Virus record (IMG/VR): IMGVR_UViG_3300022707_002784
Location: 1 to 47,540 of that record
Length of the DNA: 47,540 nucleotides
Direction: 5' to 3' (one strand)
From: a virus
A program made the position numbers and the translations under genes. Shown here one piece after another: positions 1 through 8,240 of the stretch (position 1 is its first letter; each line of letters opens with the position of its first letter). The notes under the pieces are model-generated. The model was not told where the DNA came from. It worked only from the letters and a program-made list of their open reading frames with translations, and ran no database searches.

Positions 1-444
1 TGGAAGCAACCCTACGCGACCCTCATGGGTTACGATAAGATCGAAACCAGAGTATGGAAGACTAATTACCGTGGCATGGTCCTTATTTGTGCAAGCAAAA
101 TGCAATACACAGAGAACCAAGTGATTCGCATTGCTGGACTTGAGCAATTCAATAGAATCACTGAAATCCTGAAGACTGAAGGCCCAGAAAAGATGCTTGA
201 TGCAAGAGGTCATGCGATTATGGTCGGAGAACTGGTGGACTGTAGACCAATGGAAATAACGGATGAAAATCCCTGCTTTGTCGAGTTCAATCCACAATTA
301 TATTGCCACATATACCAGAATGTAAGACGAATCAAACCAATTCCGTGGATCGGAAGTCTTGGCTGGAGGAAGTTGGATCCAGAATTCATGAATCAGGTTG
401 AGTTTCTACATGAAGAAACCGTATCTTTATCAGATAATAACTAG
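1..444 (+). CDS. ASCH-domain protein, 5' truncated by window edge
   Basis: The reading frame is open from base 1, and the residues before the first Met (WKQPYATL) match the start of an ASCH domain, so the true start lies upstream of the window. The signature KIETRVWKTNYRG followed by LICAS is typical of ASCH/PUA-like domains, which bind RNA or modified nucleotides. The rest, with several prolines and a conserved Trp near the end, fits a complete domain. The exact substrate is unknown. It is followed after 2 nt by the next gene. The family call is by motif recognition; the function is inferred only at domain level. Confidence 0.75.
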   Translation, partial: WKQPYATLMGYDKIETRVWKTNYRGMVLICASKMQYTENQVIRIAGLEQFNRITEILKTEGPEKMLDARGHAIMVGELVDCRPMEITDENPCFVEFNPQLYCHIYQNVRRIKPIPWIGSLGWRKLDPEFMNQVEFLHEETVSLSDNN

Positions 445-446
445 CC

Positions 447-719
447 ATGGTATTCGAACATCCAAAAAACGAAGGAGAAAACAGGGTTACGGCTTACATT
501 AAAGGCCAACGCCAAGCGAAAAAAGGAAAAGAACACTTCAATCCCTACTCCTTTGTAACTCAAAGACAGTTATTCAATGATTTCGAAGGTGGATGGAAGG
601 AAACGCAACGTAGAATGCATCCTGGTCAAGTCACAACAAGGACAAAGTATCCTCAATTAGTAGTACTAATCTTAGGATTAATCTTAGCCGGTGTCTTTTA
701 CTGGTGGAATTATATGTAA
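447..719 (+). CDS. Small protein with C-terminal transmembrane helix
   Basis: A 90-aa basic protein of unknown function. Residues 1-65 are hydrophilic and rich in Lys and Gln. Residues 69-88 form one hydrophobic helix ending in YWWNYM, so it is probably tail-anchored with the basic domain in the cytoplasm. It starts 2 nt after the ASCH gene stop and ends 1 nt before the next ATG, which supports an operon. Confidence 0.6.
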   Translation: MVFEHPKNEGENRVTAYIKGQRQAKKGKEHFNPYSFVTQRQLFNDFEGGWKETQRRMHPGQVTTRTKYPQLVVLILGLILAGVFYWWNYM

Positions 720-720
720 G

Positions 721-1296
721 ATGGAAGAATCAACAATAATTGCAAAACTCCTACCAGTAAAAGGAGAAATCAAGGTTGGAAGCAAAGTTATTTGGACAGC
801 CCATCCATTTATACAGTTTATGACTGTCACATCAATTGAGGATGGTATTGCTATCGTGAATACATTCGAACATCTAGAAATGCCTGTTGATGAATTGATT
901 CTTGTGGCAATGTGCGCTATTGAAACCGATTTCAAAGCACCATGCAAGGTCACGGCTCTTACCAATCATGCATTTGCCAAATTCGGCAAAGGATACAAAC
1001 TGAAGAAGGAAAGGGAACGTGGAAAGGATAATACAGTGGTTATTGTCAAGGGATTCGAAAAGATTGGTGACTTCTACGAAAAAGCAAAGGCAGATGACCT
1101 TAGGAAGGATTTGTGGATGAAGAAGGAAGTCTTTGGAATCAATCTTGGTGAAATATCAGACAAGGCCAAGTGGGTGACCGATGGAATGTCAGTCACCATC
1201 AAAACCAAAAGTAGCCTGTTGGGATTGATCGAGCCGAAATTTAATGCTCAGGGAAAAATCACGGTGATGTGTGATACCTGCACATCGTATCATTAA
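721..1296 (+). CDS. Hypothetical protein, 191 aa
   Basis: No family recognised. I take the ATG at 721, directly after the previous stop, rather than the GTG at 691, which would overlap the upstream gene by 29 nt. The protein mixes beta-rich N-terminal stretches with a lysine-rich middle, and ends in a segment with CDTC near the C-terminus. It has no signal peptide or membrane segment. Confidence 0.6.
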   Translation: MEESTIIAKLLPVKGEIKVGSKVIWTAHPFIQFMTVTSIEDGIAIVNTFEHLEMPVDELILVAMCAIETDFKAPCKVTALTNHAFAKFGKGYKLKKERERGKDNTVVIVKGFEKIGDFYEKAKADDLRKDLWMKKEVFGINLGEISDKAKWVTDGMSVTIKTKSSLLGLIEPKFNAQGKITVMCDTCTSYH

Positions 1297-1316
1297 TCTT
1301 AACTTATAAGTGAATT

Positions 1317-1472
1317 ATGAAAAGAATAGCTAAGATAGCTTATGCGTGTATTTTGATTTGTATTATGAATGTAAGCGTTACATCGTTCATTTATTCTATA
1401 AAGCATCCTGATAAAACTCAAATGGAAGTATTAATGCACGTGCCGTATCATTACGGCTGGAATTTCGAATAG
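1317..1472 (+). CDS. Small membrane or secreted protein, 51 aa
   Basis: A short ORF. Its N-terminus has two Lys/Arg residues followed by a hydrophobic stretch (residues 6-27), consistent with a signal anchor or signal peptide, and then a short polar tail. It fits tightly between its neighbours (20 nt after the previous gene, 2 nt before the next). Function unknown. Confidence 0.5.
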   Translation: MKRIAKIAYACILICIMNVSVTSFIYSIKHPDKTQMEVLMHVPYHYGWNFE

Positions 1473-1474
1473 TC

Positions 1475-1933
1475 ATGGGACTCAAAAAAGAACACATTGC
1501 CATATATGAACCGTTTGATCTTCAATGGTTCGACATTGAGGATGGAGTAAAAACAATGCATGGAATGATTGGCAATGATGTAATTTTAGAAATGGATGGT
1601 CCCGACATTGTTGTGCAATATAATTTCACGGGGCCATATGATGGTTGCAAACCACTATTCAGAAGACTATCCCAAATCACCAAGCCAATAACCCATAACG
1701 GTGAAACCTTCATTCCAGCAGAGCGAATCGCAGCTGAAGGATATAAGTTTGCCAAGTATGATCCGAAGATTGGATATGGTTACAAGAAGATTGGTCAAAA
1801 GCCAGGTGAGAAGATTGGATACCTGAATCTCGATGTAACGAAATGGCCCTATGAATACTTCATTCAATTAGTGGAGATGCATTTTGATGTGTTTTCGAAA
1901 ATAGATTCTGGGGATGCTAGTGTGAAGAAATGA
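1475..1933 (+). CDS. Hypothetical protein, 152 aa
   Basis: Soluble acidic protein with no recognised domain. The middle of the protein (residues 80-125) is rich in Gly, Tyr and Lys. Its stop overlaps the start of the next gene (ATGA), suggesting translational coupling. Function unknown. Confidence 0.6.
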   Translation: MGLKKEHIAIYEPFDLQWFDIEDGVKTMHGMIGNDVILEMDGPDIVVQYNFTGPYDGCKPLFRRLSQITKPITHNGETFIPAERIAAEGYKFAKYDPKIGYGYKKIGQKPGEKIGYLNLDVTKWPYEYFIQLVEMHFDVFSKIDSGDASVKK

Positions 1934-2091
1934 GCATAATGATTGCAGAAGTAATAAAAAGGCGACATGCAATATCAAAGGCGTATTGTGATAAGAAAGG
2001 TTGGGACTTTAACAACCTGTCCATCGATCAGATTTTTGAAATAAGAAAACAGCAGGAATGGAAGGATGCCACAATTGGATTGATTAATTGA
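1930..2091 (+). CDS. Hypothetical protein, 53 aa
   Basis: Small basic protein, probably helical. It overlaps the previous gene by 4 nt (ATGA) and shares one base with the next start (TGATG). The tight packing on both sides is the main support for it being a real gene. Confidence 0.5.
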   Translation: MSIMIAEVIKRRHAISKAYCDKKGWDFNNLSIDQIFEIRKQQEWKDATIGLIN

Positions 2092-2330
2092 TGAAGCATG
2101 GATACTATTGTGACAACAAAAGGCATTTGGTATGCGTTCCCTACAGCATAGGAAGACTGCATGAAATGGCAGATATACTGAACATCAAGGGTTGTTGGTT
2201 CCACAAGGATCACTACGACATTCCCAAATTACGAATTCATGAGATAAAGGATAAGTGCACCATTGTTTCAAGCAAGGAAATTGTAACCATCATCAAGACT
2301 CAGGCAACCCAACCCACATTATTTTCGTAA
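2091..2330 (+). CDS. DUF4031-like protein
   Basis: 79 aa from the ATG at 2091 (a TTG at 2088 is also in frame). The pattern HLVCVPYS, then LHEMAD, then CWFHKDHYDIPKLR resembles the DUF4031 family, a small domain of unknown function common in phages and bacteria, with a conserved HYD motif. A -7-like promoter box overlaps its stop codon, and the terminase genes follow after 9 nt. Confidence 0.65.
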   Translation: MKHGYYCDNKRHLVCVPYSIGRLHEMADILNIKGCWFHKDHYDIPKLRIHEIKDKCTIVSSKEIVTIIKTQATQPTLFS

Positions 2331-2335
2331 ATTTG
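2328..2335 (+). promoter_or_regulatory. Candidate -7 promoter box before terminase
   Basis: TAAATTTG fits the Bacteroidota -7 consensus TAnnTTTG, and lies 4 nt before the terminase small-subunit ATG. I see no good -33 element at the usual distance, so the call is weak. A 12-nt match to the surrounding bases (TTTCGTAAATTT) recurs before the cytosine methyltransferase gene. Confidence 0.25.
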
Positions 2336-2339
2336 AATT

Positions 2340-2882
2340 ATGTGTGCAGCACCCAAAGGAAATGTTTTCTGGAAACTCCGAACACGACACGGAAGGGAAA
2401 AACTATTCTCTGACCCAAAGGTTCTTTGGAGAGAAGCATGCAAGTACTTTGAGTGGTGTGATGAAAATCCTTTAATGAAGACTGAGCAAATAAAAGGAAG
2501 GAAGCTCAGAATAGTAAAGGATGAGGAAGAAGAAGGCGAGGTTAAAATAGATGATTCAGGACTGATCCAAATGCCATTGATGAGGGCATACACTTGGGAA
2601 GGGCTTGAATTGTATCTGGGTTTGGAGTCTTTGAGAGAGTATAAAACCAATCCTGACTATGAAGATTTTTCCCAAGTCATAGGTCACATTAGCAAAATTA
2701 TCTACTCTCAAAAGTTCACTGGAGCAGCTTCAGGGCTATTAAATGCGAACATAATAGCTAGGGACTTGGGACTGTCTGACAAGAAGGAACTCACTGGAAA
2801 GGACGGTGAAAGCCTGTTTTCAAATGTAAGTGATGACAAAGCAAAAGAAATCGCAGAAAAAATCACCGGAGCCTCCGACTAA
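2340..2882 (+). CDS. terS: Terminase small subunit
   Basis: 180 aa. It binds phage DNA and presents it to the large terminase subunit for packaging. The N-terminal pattern GNVFWKLRTRHGREKLFSDP, then LWREACKYFEWCDENPL, matches the small terminase type common in phages of Bacteroidota. A helical region with an acidic insert follows, and the C-terminus (AKEIAEKI) is helical. The gene overlaps the large subunit by 50 nt in another frame, so the two are very likely translationally coupled. Position directly upstream of the large subunit supports the call. Confidence 0.88.
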   Translation: MCAAPKGNVFWKLRTRHGREKLFSDPKVLWREACKYFEWCDENPLMKTEQIKGRKLRIVKDEEEEGEVKIDDSGLIQMPLMRAYTWEGLELYLGLESLREYKTNPDYEDFSQVIGHISKIIYSQKFTGAASGLLNANIIARDLGLSDKKELTGKDGESLFSNVSDDKAKEIAEKITGASD

Positions 2883-4356
2883 TCAGGAGATTGTTGCTGC
2901 ATACAGATATACTCTCAAGCACAACTTTTATTTCTTCTTCAAGGAAAGCTGGCACATACTTGAGCCGGCAACGGACCTTGTTTCCAATTGGCACCACAAA
3001 TATATCTGTGACCTTCTGCAGGTCGAGACTGAGCGCATTGGCGCAAAGAAGAAGAAGACCAAGGATATCATCATCAATCTTCCTTTTCGCTCGAGCAAGA
3101 GTACCATTGTTTCCCAAATGTGGATTGCATGGGCATGGATCCGGTTTCCTCACATGCGGTTCATTACTTCTTCCTATGCAATGCGCCTGGCAACTCGAGA
3201 TGCTAAAAAGACTCGAGACTTAATTGATTCACAATGGTATCAAGAGTTGTTCGGTGACAGCTTTACATGGACTAGTGACCAGAATGTGAAGACTGAATAC
3301 CAAAATGATAAAACGGGAAAACGCTTTGTGACATCAACGGATTCGAATGTCATGGGTGAAGGTGGAGATGTATTGATATTCGATGACCCGAACAACACCA
3401 AGAAAATAAAGGCAGCGAACTTTGATTCAGTCAATGAAGCTTATGATGATGTGTTTTACAGTAGATTGAATGATGACAGTATTGGCCTTCGAATCATTAT
3501 TCAACAGCGAACCGGTGAAGATGATTTAACGGGTCACATCATGGAGGAATACCCTGAAGATATCAAGCATATAGTCATTCCTGCTGAGGTCAGTGATGAT
3601 ATCCATCCACCTGAGCTCCTTAAATATTATGATAACGGATTCTTCTGGGAATGGAAGTTTGATCGAAAGCGATTGGATAAATGGGAGAAAGTTCTTGGAG
3701 TTACTGCATACACTGGCCAGCTGCAGCAAAATCCTGAGTCAAAGGAGGGTAATAAGATCAAACGCGCCTGGTTTCAAATCATTAAGGAGGCTGAATTACC
3801 ATTTAACCTCGGCAATGCTGAGGATTATGAGAACGGTGATGATGAAGACAATGCACCCTTCCTTGGTGCAGATATTTGGATTGATGGAGCATATACCGAG
3901 AGTACCAAGAATGATCCAACAGGATTGATGTCGAGTATTTTCTTTGATGGTAATTTGTATATCATTAATGCAGTTGATAAATGGTTGGAACTGTACGAAT
4001 TATTGAAGTACATCAAGGGATATGCAAAGGAAAACTACCATGGCGCGAAGAATACTGTGTTTATTGAGCCGAAAGCAAGTGGTAAAAGCATCAAGAGTAT
4101 GCTGAATAAGAAGAAATTTAACTGTGTGGAGATTCAAAACAAGGTGGTTTCACTTGGTAAGATGTCAAGGGTGGAGGATGCAGAGCCAACTTTGGAAAGT
4201 GGAAAGGTGTTTCTGCTTAAAGGCCCATGGAATAAGAAGTTTATCAAGCAATGTGCAACGTTTCCCAACGCCAAACATGATGAACACGTTGATAATTTGT
4301 GCTATAACATTGACCGGCACTTCCTAAATAAGCGTGAAGGGCATGAATCCAGGTAG
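2833..4356 (+). CDS. terL: Terminase large subunit
   Basis: 507 aa from the ATG at 2833 (a GTG at 2830 is also in frame). This is the packaging motor: an ATPase and nuclease docked on the portal. The ATPase domain has a variant Walker A at about residues 83-91 (LPFRSSKST) and a Walker B at 180-185 (VLIFDD) followed by PNN. The C-terminal RNase H-like nuclease shows acidic positions D351 (WIDGAYTE), E412 (VFIEP) and D487 (DEHVDNLC). The length is normal for the family. No intron or frameshift is seen. The start lies inside the small-subunit gene. Confidence 0.95.
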   Translation: MTKQKKSQKKSPEPPTNQEIVAAYRYTLKHNFYFFFKESWHILEPATDLVSNWHHKYICDLLQVETERIGAKKKKTKDIIINLPFRSSKSTIVSQMWIAWAWIRFPHMRFITSSYAMRLATRDAKKTRDLIDSQWYQELFGDSFTWTSDQNVKTEYQNDKTGKRFVTSTDSNVMGEGGDVLIFDDPNNTKKIKAANFDSVNEAYDDVFYSRLNDDSIGLRIIIQQRTGEDDLTGHIMEEYPEDIKHIVIPAEVSDDIHPPELLKYYDNGFFWEWKFDRKRLDKWEKVLGVTAYTGQLQQNPESKEGNKIKRAWFQIIKEAELPFNLGNAEDYENGDDEDNAPFLGADIWIDGAYTESTKNDPTGLMSSIFFDGNLYIINAVDKWLELYELLKYIKGYAKENYHGAKNTVFIEPKASGKSIKSMLNKKKFNCVEIQNKVVSLGKMSRVEDAEPTLESGKVFLLKGPWNKKFIKQCATFPNAKHDEHVDNLCYNIDRHFLNKREGHESR

Positions 4357-4737
4357 ATTGCATTGATAAAATGCTTATATTTACATCATCTCACAATCCT
4401 ACAGGAAATCCAATGTAAACATATCCCCAATACCAGATAGCTAGGTACCTGTACCTGTGAGAGGCTTTCTGTGAGGGGTGTTTTAGTTCTTTGAAAACCT
4501 GCTCTTTGATTCAACAAGTAGTGATTGACAATGTAACCGAATGACCAGTAATGGCCCCAAGCTTACATTTAACGCTACTGTTTACAGCAGTTGATAGGAG
4601 AGGGTGCTACGTTAGATAAAAAGGGAGAATTGTATGGTGGGTTAGCTATATGCGGTTATCAACAATACCAACTATCTAGTTATTTTAATCCTTCTGTAAG
4701 GGATTAACAGGTGATCAAAGAACTTTAAAATCAAACT
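4357..4737 (+). other. Non-coding block after terminase
   Basis: 381 bases without a credible gene. It holds a short duplicated string (CTGTGAGAGG and CTGTGAGGGG near 4456-4477), an AGGTAC/GTACCT inverted repeat at 4443-4456, a 10-bp inverted repeat at 4485-4724 and a small hairpin near 4687-4705. No tRNA signature is present. It may be a leader or a structured RNA for the gene block that follows. Confidence 0.5.
4485..4724 (+). repeat. Long-range inverted repeat, possible structured RNA
   Basis: AGTTCTTTGA at 4485-4494 is perfectly complementary to TCAAAGAACT at 4715-4724. The flanks (TTTT before, TTAAAA after) allow the stem to grow past a bulge to about 14 bp. The right arm ends 13 nt before the next ATG, so the stem would close a domain of about 240 nt just upstream of translation. 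Whether it is transcribed or folded is not known. Confidence 0.4.
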
Positions 4738-5208
4738 ATGAACAGTAAAAACCTAAATATCATATTGTCGATGGTTCTTCTTATTGCCATAATATATGGA
4801 GGATCTATACAGGAAAATATTAAAGCAGAATTAAGAAGGCAGATTGAACTTACAGGAGAAGTGGAATATCGTAAAGGATATATCCAAGGATGGAAGGACG
4901 GAAGAAAGCCCATTAAGATCGATACAGTATACCATGTCGATACAGTAATAACCGATACCCAGTTCTTATTTATAAAAGATAATATCGGAACTGAATTAAT
5001 ATCGATCTCAAACGATAAAAAGAACAATACAGACTTATCAGCATATTCTGGATATTCGATTATAGGCAAATACTCCGATCACCATACTTATAAAGATTAT
5101 TGTGATTGCCATATTTCTCTACGTAAAGGAAGTAAATTCGCTAAGGTTAAAATAACCGATAAGATGCTGTATGATAATCTGGAGGTAGGCGATGTAATAC
5201 CTAATTAA
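4738..5208 (+). CDS. Membrane-anchored hypothetical protein
   Basis: 156 aa. Residues 8-23 form a hydrophobic signal anchor; the remainder is polar and would face the periplasm. It contains the repeated phrase DTVYHVDTVITDTQ, a Thr/Asp pattern also seen in the lipoprotein gene at 33179, but I recognise no family. It is the first gene after the non-coding block and may open a new operon. Confidence 0.6.
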   Translation: MNSKNLNIILSMVLLIAIIYGGSIQENIKAELRRQIELTGEVEYRKGYIQGWKDGRKPIKIDTVYHVDTVITDTQFLFIKDNIGTELISISNDKKNNTDLSAYSGYSIIGKYSDHHTYKDYCDCHISLRKGSKFAKVKITDKMLYDNLEVGDVIPN

Positions 5209-5227
5209 CCATTTTTAAACTAAATCC

Positions 5228-5632
5228 ATGAAAACAGAATCATTAGAAAACCAAGTACAAAGCCTGGCTACCTTCATACAGGAGAATTGCGAAGGCTATC
5301 CGAATGCAAATGAAGGTGCCATTGATTGTGCAATTACAATCATTCAAGATTTACAGTCAGAAAAGTCAGGTAAGAAAGCTAAAGTCATCAAAACTGAAAA
5401 CCATGAAGTTGTTGTGATGAGAAGATCAGATGATGAAAATGGTGAGCATGTTCAAGTTACCATGTTGGGATTCGAAGGTTTCTCAGCTGAAATGAAGATG
5501 GGCTTTAAGGATGACGAGGAACAAGCTGATGCATGTTTTGATAAATTCTCTAAAGAACAGGCTGAATCAATAATCGATAATGTATTTGGCATGACTTCAG
5601 ATCCAGATAAATCAGAAAACAACGCATCATGA
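5228..5632 (+). CDS. Hypothetical acidic protein, 134 aa
   Basis: Soluble, acidic, with a helical N-terminus and a C-terminal half rich in Asp, Glu and Lys. No family recognised. It overlaps the next gene by 4 nt (ATGA), indicating coupling. Confidence 0.6.
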   Translation: MKTESLENQVQSLATFIQENCEGYPNANEGAIDCAITIIQDLQSEKSGKKAKVIKTENHEVVVMRRSDDENGEHVQVTMLGFEGFSAEMKMGFKDDEEQADACFDKFSKEQAESIIDNVFGMTSDPDKSENNAS

Positions 5633-5985
5633 ATCAGAAATTCAAAGAATCATACAAAATGCTGAGAGAGTCAGTGAAAGGCACCAACAGTTCAATACTT
5701 TGGACAGCTGGAGAGATGGATGATGTGTCATACATCGAATGCTGGCTAATTGACGGCAAAGAAATTGTCATCTACCAAATACTGAAGGGTGGTGTTGGAT
5801 TCAACGAGTATGTTGTACTGACACAGAGCGAGAAGAATGTATCTAAGCTAATCATGACTGTCAATCAACTGAACAGCGCCATCAAACATCATCCGGATTG
5901 CGTAAAAGGATCTGAGTTTGCTATTCATTCATCATTGGCTGATAAAGTCATTGAGGAAACAACTGGAGTCAAACCAAAGAATTGA
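5629..5985 (+). CDS. Hypothetical protein, 118 aa
   Basis: Soluble protein with alternating beta and helical segments and no recognised domain. It starts inside the preceding stop (ATGA overlap). The C-terminus (LADKVIEETTG) is helical. Function unknown. Confidence 0.6.
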   Translation: MNQKFKESYKMLRESVKGTNSSILWTAGEMDDVSYIECWLIDGKEIVIYQILKGGVGFNEYVVLTQSEKNVSKLIMTVNQLNSAIKHHPDCVKGSEFAIHSSLADKVIEETTGVKPKN

Positions 5986-5996
5986 AATCTAAGCAT

Positions 5997-6233
5997 ATGA
6001 AGAATCCAATTGTTAATAGAGTCAAAAAGTGTTCAAGATGTGGTGAGGATCACATTGATATGAATTTGGAGGCCAAGCCATTTACGCAAGAACCCTATCA
6101 CGATTCGAAAAATCGCAAATATCATTTCACGCATTTTATAATATGTCCAAATACTGATCAGCCCATTCTTGTAAGACTCCAAGACAATCCTGGTGATAAA
6201 GATCCGTATGTAATGGATAGAACAAGAGATTAA
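5997..6233 (+). CDS. Small CxxC protein, 78 aa
   Basis: I chose the ATG at 5997 over an in-frame TTG at 5982 because the TTG would overlap the previous gene. C12-x-x-C15 near the N-terminus, with His46 and C50 further on, suggest a partial zinc ribbon. Function unknown; it lies 2 nt before the cupin gene. Confidence 0.55.
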   Translation: MKNPIVNRVKKCSRCGEDHIDMNLEAKPFTQEPYHDSKNRKYHFTHFIICPNTDQPILVRLQDNPGDKDPYVMDRTRD

Positions 6234-6235
6234 CC

Positions 6236-6697
6236 ATGATCAAGCAAGAAACCAGGTTCGGAAGACTGCTATGTGACAGTGAAGAAGGCGCTGCATATTT
6301 TGAGATAGCCATATTCAGGAGTTCAGGCAAGCCTCATGTACATGACAAATACGAAAATTGCTTTGTTATTGAAGGGAATTGTTGGGTATACATTGACAAG
6401 GCATACTACTATGTTGGCCAAGGGGATGTGATTGTAATTCCACCTGGGTGCAAGCATTGGATGAAGCCGGATGTAGTTTGTAAAATGGGTCTTGCTTATA
6501 GTAAAAGACCACTTACGCTTTCACAATACGGTCATACGAAGCATCGATTCATCAGACATAGAATGGAGATGAACACCGGTAACGAATTTGAGGAATGTGC
6601 ACATTGTTTTGGCGAGGGTAAGTTGCATACTAATAACATTGAGGAATGCCATTATTGCCATGGAAGAGGATATATCCGATCAGATTTAGAATTTTAA
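6236..6697 (+). CDS. Cupin joined to a DnaJ-type zinc finger
   Basis: 153 aa. Residues 15-90 form a cupin barrel: HVH at 34-36, Glu40, the phrase VIEGNCWVYIDK, GQGDVIVIPPG and His74 fit a metal-binding cupin. Residues 121-128 (CAHCFGEG) and 138-145 (CHYCHGRG) are two CxxCxGxG units as in the DnaJ zinc centre. Cupins bind small ligands or are metal enzymes or sensors; the zinc unit usually mediates protein contact. No J-domain is present. The joint role is unknown, and the combination is unusual for a phage. Confidence 0.75.
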   Translation: MIKQETRFGRLLCDSEEGAAYFEIAIFRSSGKPHVHDKYENCFVIEGNCWVYIDKAYYYVGQGDVIVIPPGCKHWMKPDVVCKMGLAYSKRPLTLSQYGHTKHRFIRHRMEMNTGNEFEECAHCFGEGKLHTNNIEECHYCHGRGYIRSDLEF

Positions 6698-6714
6698 CAC
6701 CAAAAACAAAACAG

Positions 6715-6906
6715 ATGACAAAAGCAGAGTTAATTAAAAAGCTATCACCATATCCTGATAACATGGAAGTATTTTTAGATGGCGGTAAAACAGACTTTAG
6801 ATACGGATTGCTTAATAGCGTTATAAAAAAGGAAATAAGCTATATGGAAGAACCCGAAGGAAAGGTCTTGGCAAAAGAAGCGGTCATAATTTTAGACGAA
6901 GAATAA
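6715..6906 (+). CDS. Hypothetical protein, 63 aa
   Basis: Starts at the ATG at 6715, 17 nt after the cupin stop; an upstream in-frame start at 6646 would run inside the cupin gene and is disfavoured. The opening MTKAELIKKLSPYPDNMEVF resembles small phage proteins of unknown function that begin with an LxxxPxDxxV pattern. Confidence 0.55.
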   Translation: MTKAELIKKLSPYPDNMEVFLDGGKTDFRYGLLNSVIKKEISYMEEPEGKVLAKEAVIILDEE

Positions 6907-6930
6907 ATTAAACCTAACACGTAAAAGGCT

Positions 6931-7221
6931 ATGAGCAAAGAGAACGAAGATTTTAGTGACGAAGTTTTATTTAAGGTTGGGCAAAGGGTTCACATCGACT
7001 TACCAGATATTCCAATAGAGCAAAGGGATGTAACAACGGGTGTGATAATTAAAATGGATACCCATTTCCCAACAACTCCAAAACATAGAAAAATTAGAGT
7101 TACAGTAAGAATAGACAGGGGTAATTATATTAAAGAAGAATTTCGGGTATCTGGAGGTATTGAACATAATTTCACTCTGGAGCAAAAAAGATTAAATCTA
7201 ATCCCCCAAAGCCATGAGTAA
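6931..7221 (+). CDS. Hypothetical protein, 96 aa
   Basis: Mostly beta, with VGQRVHI and TTGVIIKM suggesting a small SH3- or KOW-like barrel, although this is only a visual impression. It overlaps the next small gene by 8 nt. Confidence 0.55.
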   Translation: MSKENEDFSDEVLFKVGQRVHIDLPDIPIEQRDVTTGVIIKMDTHFPTTPKHRKIRVTVRIDRGNYIKEEFRVSGGIEHNFTLEQKRLNLIPQSHE

Positions 7222-7324
7222 AGAGAAGCAGTTATACTTTATGAGGTTATGTAGGGAGTGTCACGGAATTTTTGGAAGCTATTTAGGTAAGGAAACTATT
7301 TGTGAAATATGTAAAGAAGACTAA
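7214..7324 (+). CDS. Mini zinc-ribbon protein, 36 aa
   Basis: A 36-aa ORF with two CxxC pairs (CRECHG and CEIC) about 17 residues apart, an arrangement typical of a free-standing zinc ribbon. The ATG lies inside the end of the previous gene, and the stop is 3 nt before the next ATG. Four correctly spaced cysteines in so short a frame make a chance ORF less likely. It may be a protein-binding or nucleic-acid-binding module. Confidence 0.55.
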   Translation: MSKEKQLYFMRLCRECHGIFGSYLGKETICEICKED

Positions 7325-7327
7325 ATC

Positions 7328-7948
7328 ATGAGCAATCCCCTTGCAGAGAAATTCGGTGAATGCCTCGGTGATTATGCTGACATGAATGCTAATGTAGCTG
7401 GAAGGCTCGTAAGAATGGCCCAACATTGTAGGGATCCAAAAATATTGACCAGAATCAATCTTCTTATCAAGTATATTGAGCATGAAGGAAGCAAAATAAA
7501 ACTTAACTTAGAAGGGAAAATGGACAAGTCTAAATGTTGCAATGTATTGGTGATTGTTGATTCGGGTGATGAGGGAACTTCATGTTGGGTGTGCACTAAG
7601 TGTGGTGAGGCTTGTGACATAATCCAAGAACCTGTATTTGCTTCTGATCAGGTAATCCATGAATCGAAAGGCCCGGTGATTCCAGACTGCAGTAATCATC
7701 CACAAAGGATTGTGAGGTATGATGGAACATTGAAGGAGCTGGCTGAAGACATTGGAAATCTTAGGTATGATAAGCAGGCAGAACTATACAACTTGCTAGT
7801 GGAAAAGCATGCTGAAGATTCTACCAATGATCGAACCGGAGGAAGAATCCAGCTGAGTATGATGCTATCTCAAATATCCTGGCAATTTGTAAGACTCAAG
7901 GAATCAACGTTGAAGGCTTGGGAAATCTGTAAACCTTATATGAAATGA
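7328..7948 (+). CDS. Zinc-ribbon phage protein, 206 aa
   Basis: Three parts can be seen. Residues 1-65 are helical. Residues 70-96 carry a Cys cluster (C70, C71, C86, C89, C92, C96) resembling a zinc ribbon. Residues 130-206 are a helical segment with LRYDKQAELYNLL, a Gly-Gly-Arg turn and a final KAWEICKPYM, a pattern I associate with small proteins in many phages of Bacteroidota. Function unknown. It overlaps the next gene by 4 nt. Confidence 0.65.
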   Translation: MSNPLAEKFGECLGDYADMNANVAGRLVRMAQHCRDPKILTRINLLIKYIEHEGSKIKLNLEGKMDKSKCCNVLVIVDSGDEGTSCWVCTKCGEACDIIQEPVFASDQVIHESKGPVIPDCSNHPQRIVRYDGTLKELAEDIGNLRYDKQAELYNLLVEKHAEDSTNDRTGGRIQLSMMLSQISWQFVRLKESTLKAWEICKPYMK

Positions 7949-8142
7949 AATATAGAATTATTAAAAAGCCAGTAATAGGTCAAGATTCAATATTTATGAT
8001 TCAAGCATTGGGTCAAATGACTGAATTCAGATTCTTATTGCCCGACAAGAAAGTGGATTGCTGGATGCATGTTGACACTAAAGGAAGACCAATAGATTTT
8101 TCTATTGAGTTAATGTACCGTATTGGCGAACAGGAATGTTAG
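7945..8142 (+). CDS. Hypothetical protein, 65 aa
   Basis: Small, mixed alpha/beta, with no recognised domain. It is coupled to the upstream gene by an ATGA overlap and to the next by a 7-nt overlap. Confidence 0.5.
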   Translation: MKYRIIKKPVIGQDSIFMIQALGQMTEFRFLLPDKKVDCWMHVDTKGRPIDFSIELMYRIGEQEC

Positions 8143-8240
8143 GATCATTTAAAACTGAGCACATGGCCAGAAAGCATTTGAAGACGATTGAGGCTTATAA
8201 GAAGAAAAACATTGAAGTAGTATTCGAAAACGAATTCTGA
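8136..8240 (+). CDS. Small basic protein, 34 aa
   Basis: 34 aa, Lys-rich with a helical middle (ARKHLKTIEAYKKK). It overlaps its upstream neighbour by 7 nt and shares one base with the next start (TGATG). Support is positional only. Confidence 0.4.
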   Translation: MLGSFKTEHMARKHLKTIEAYKKKNIEVVFENEF

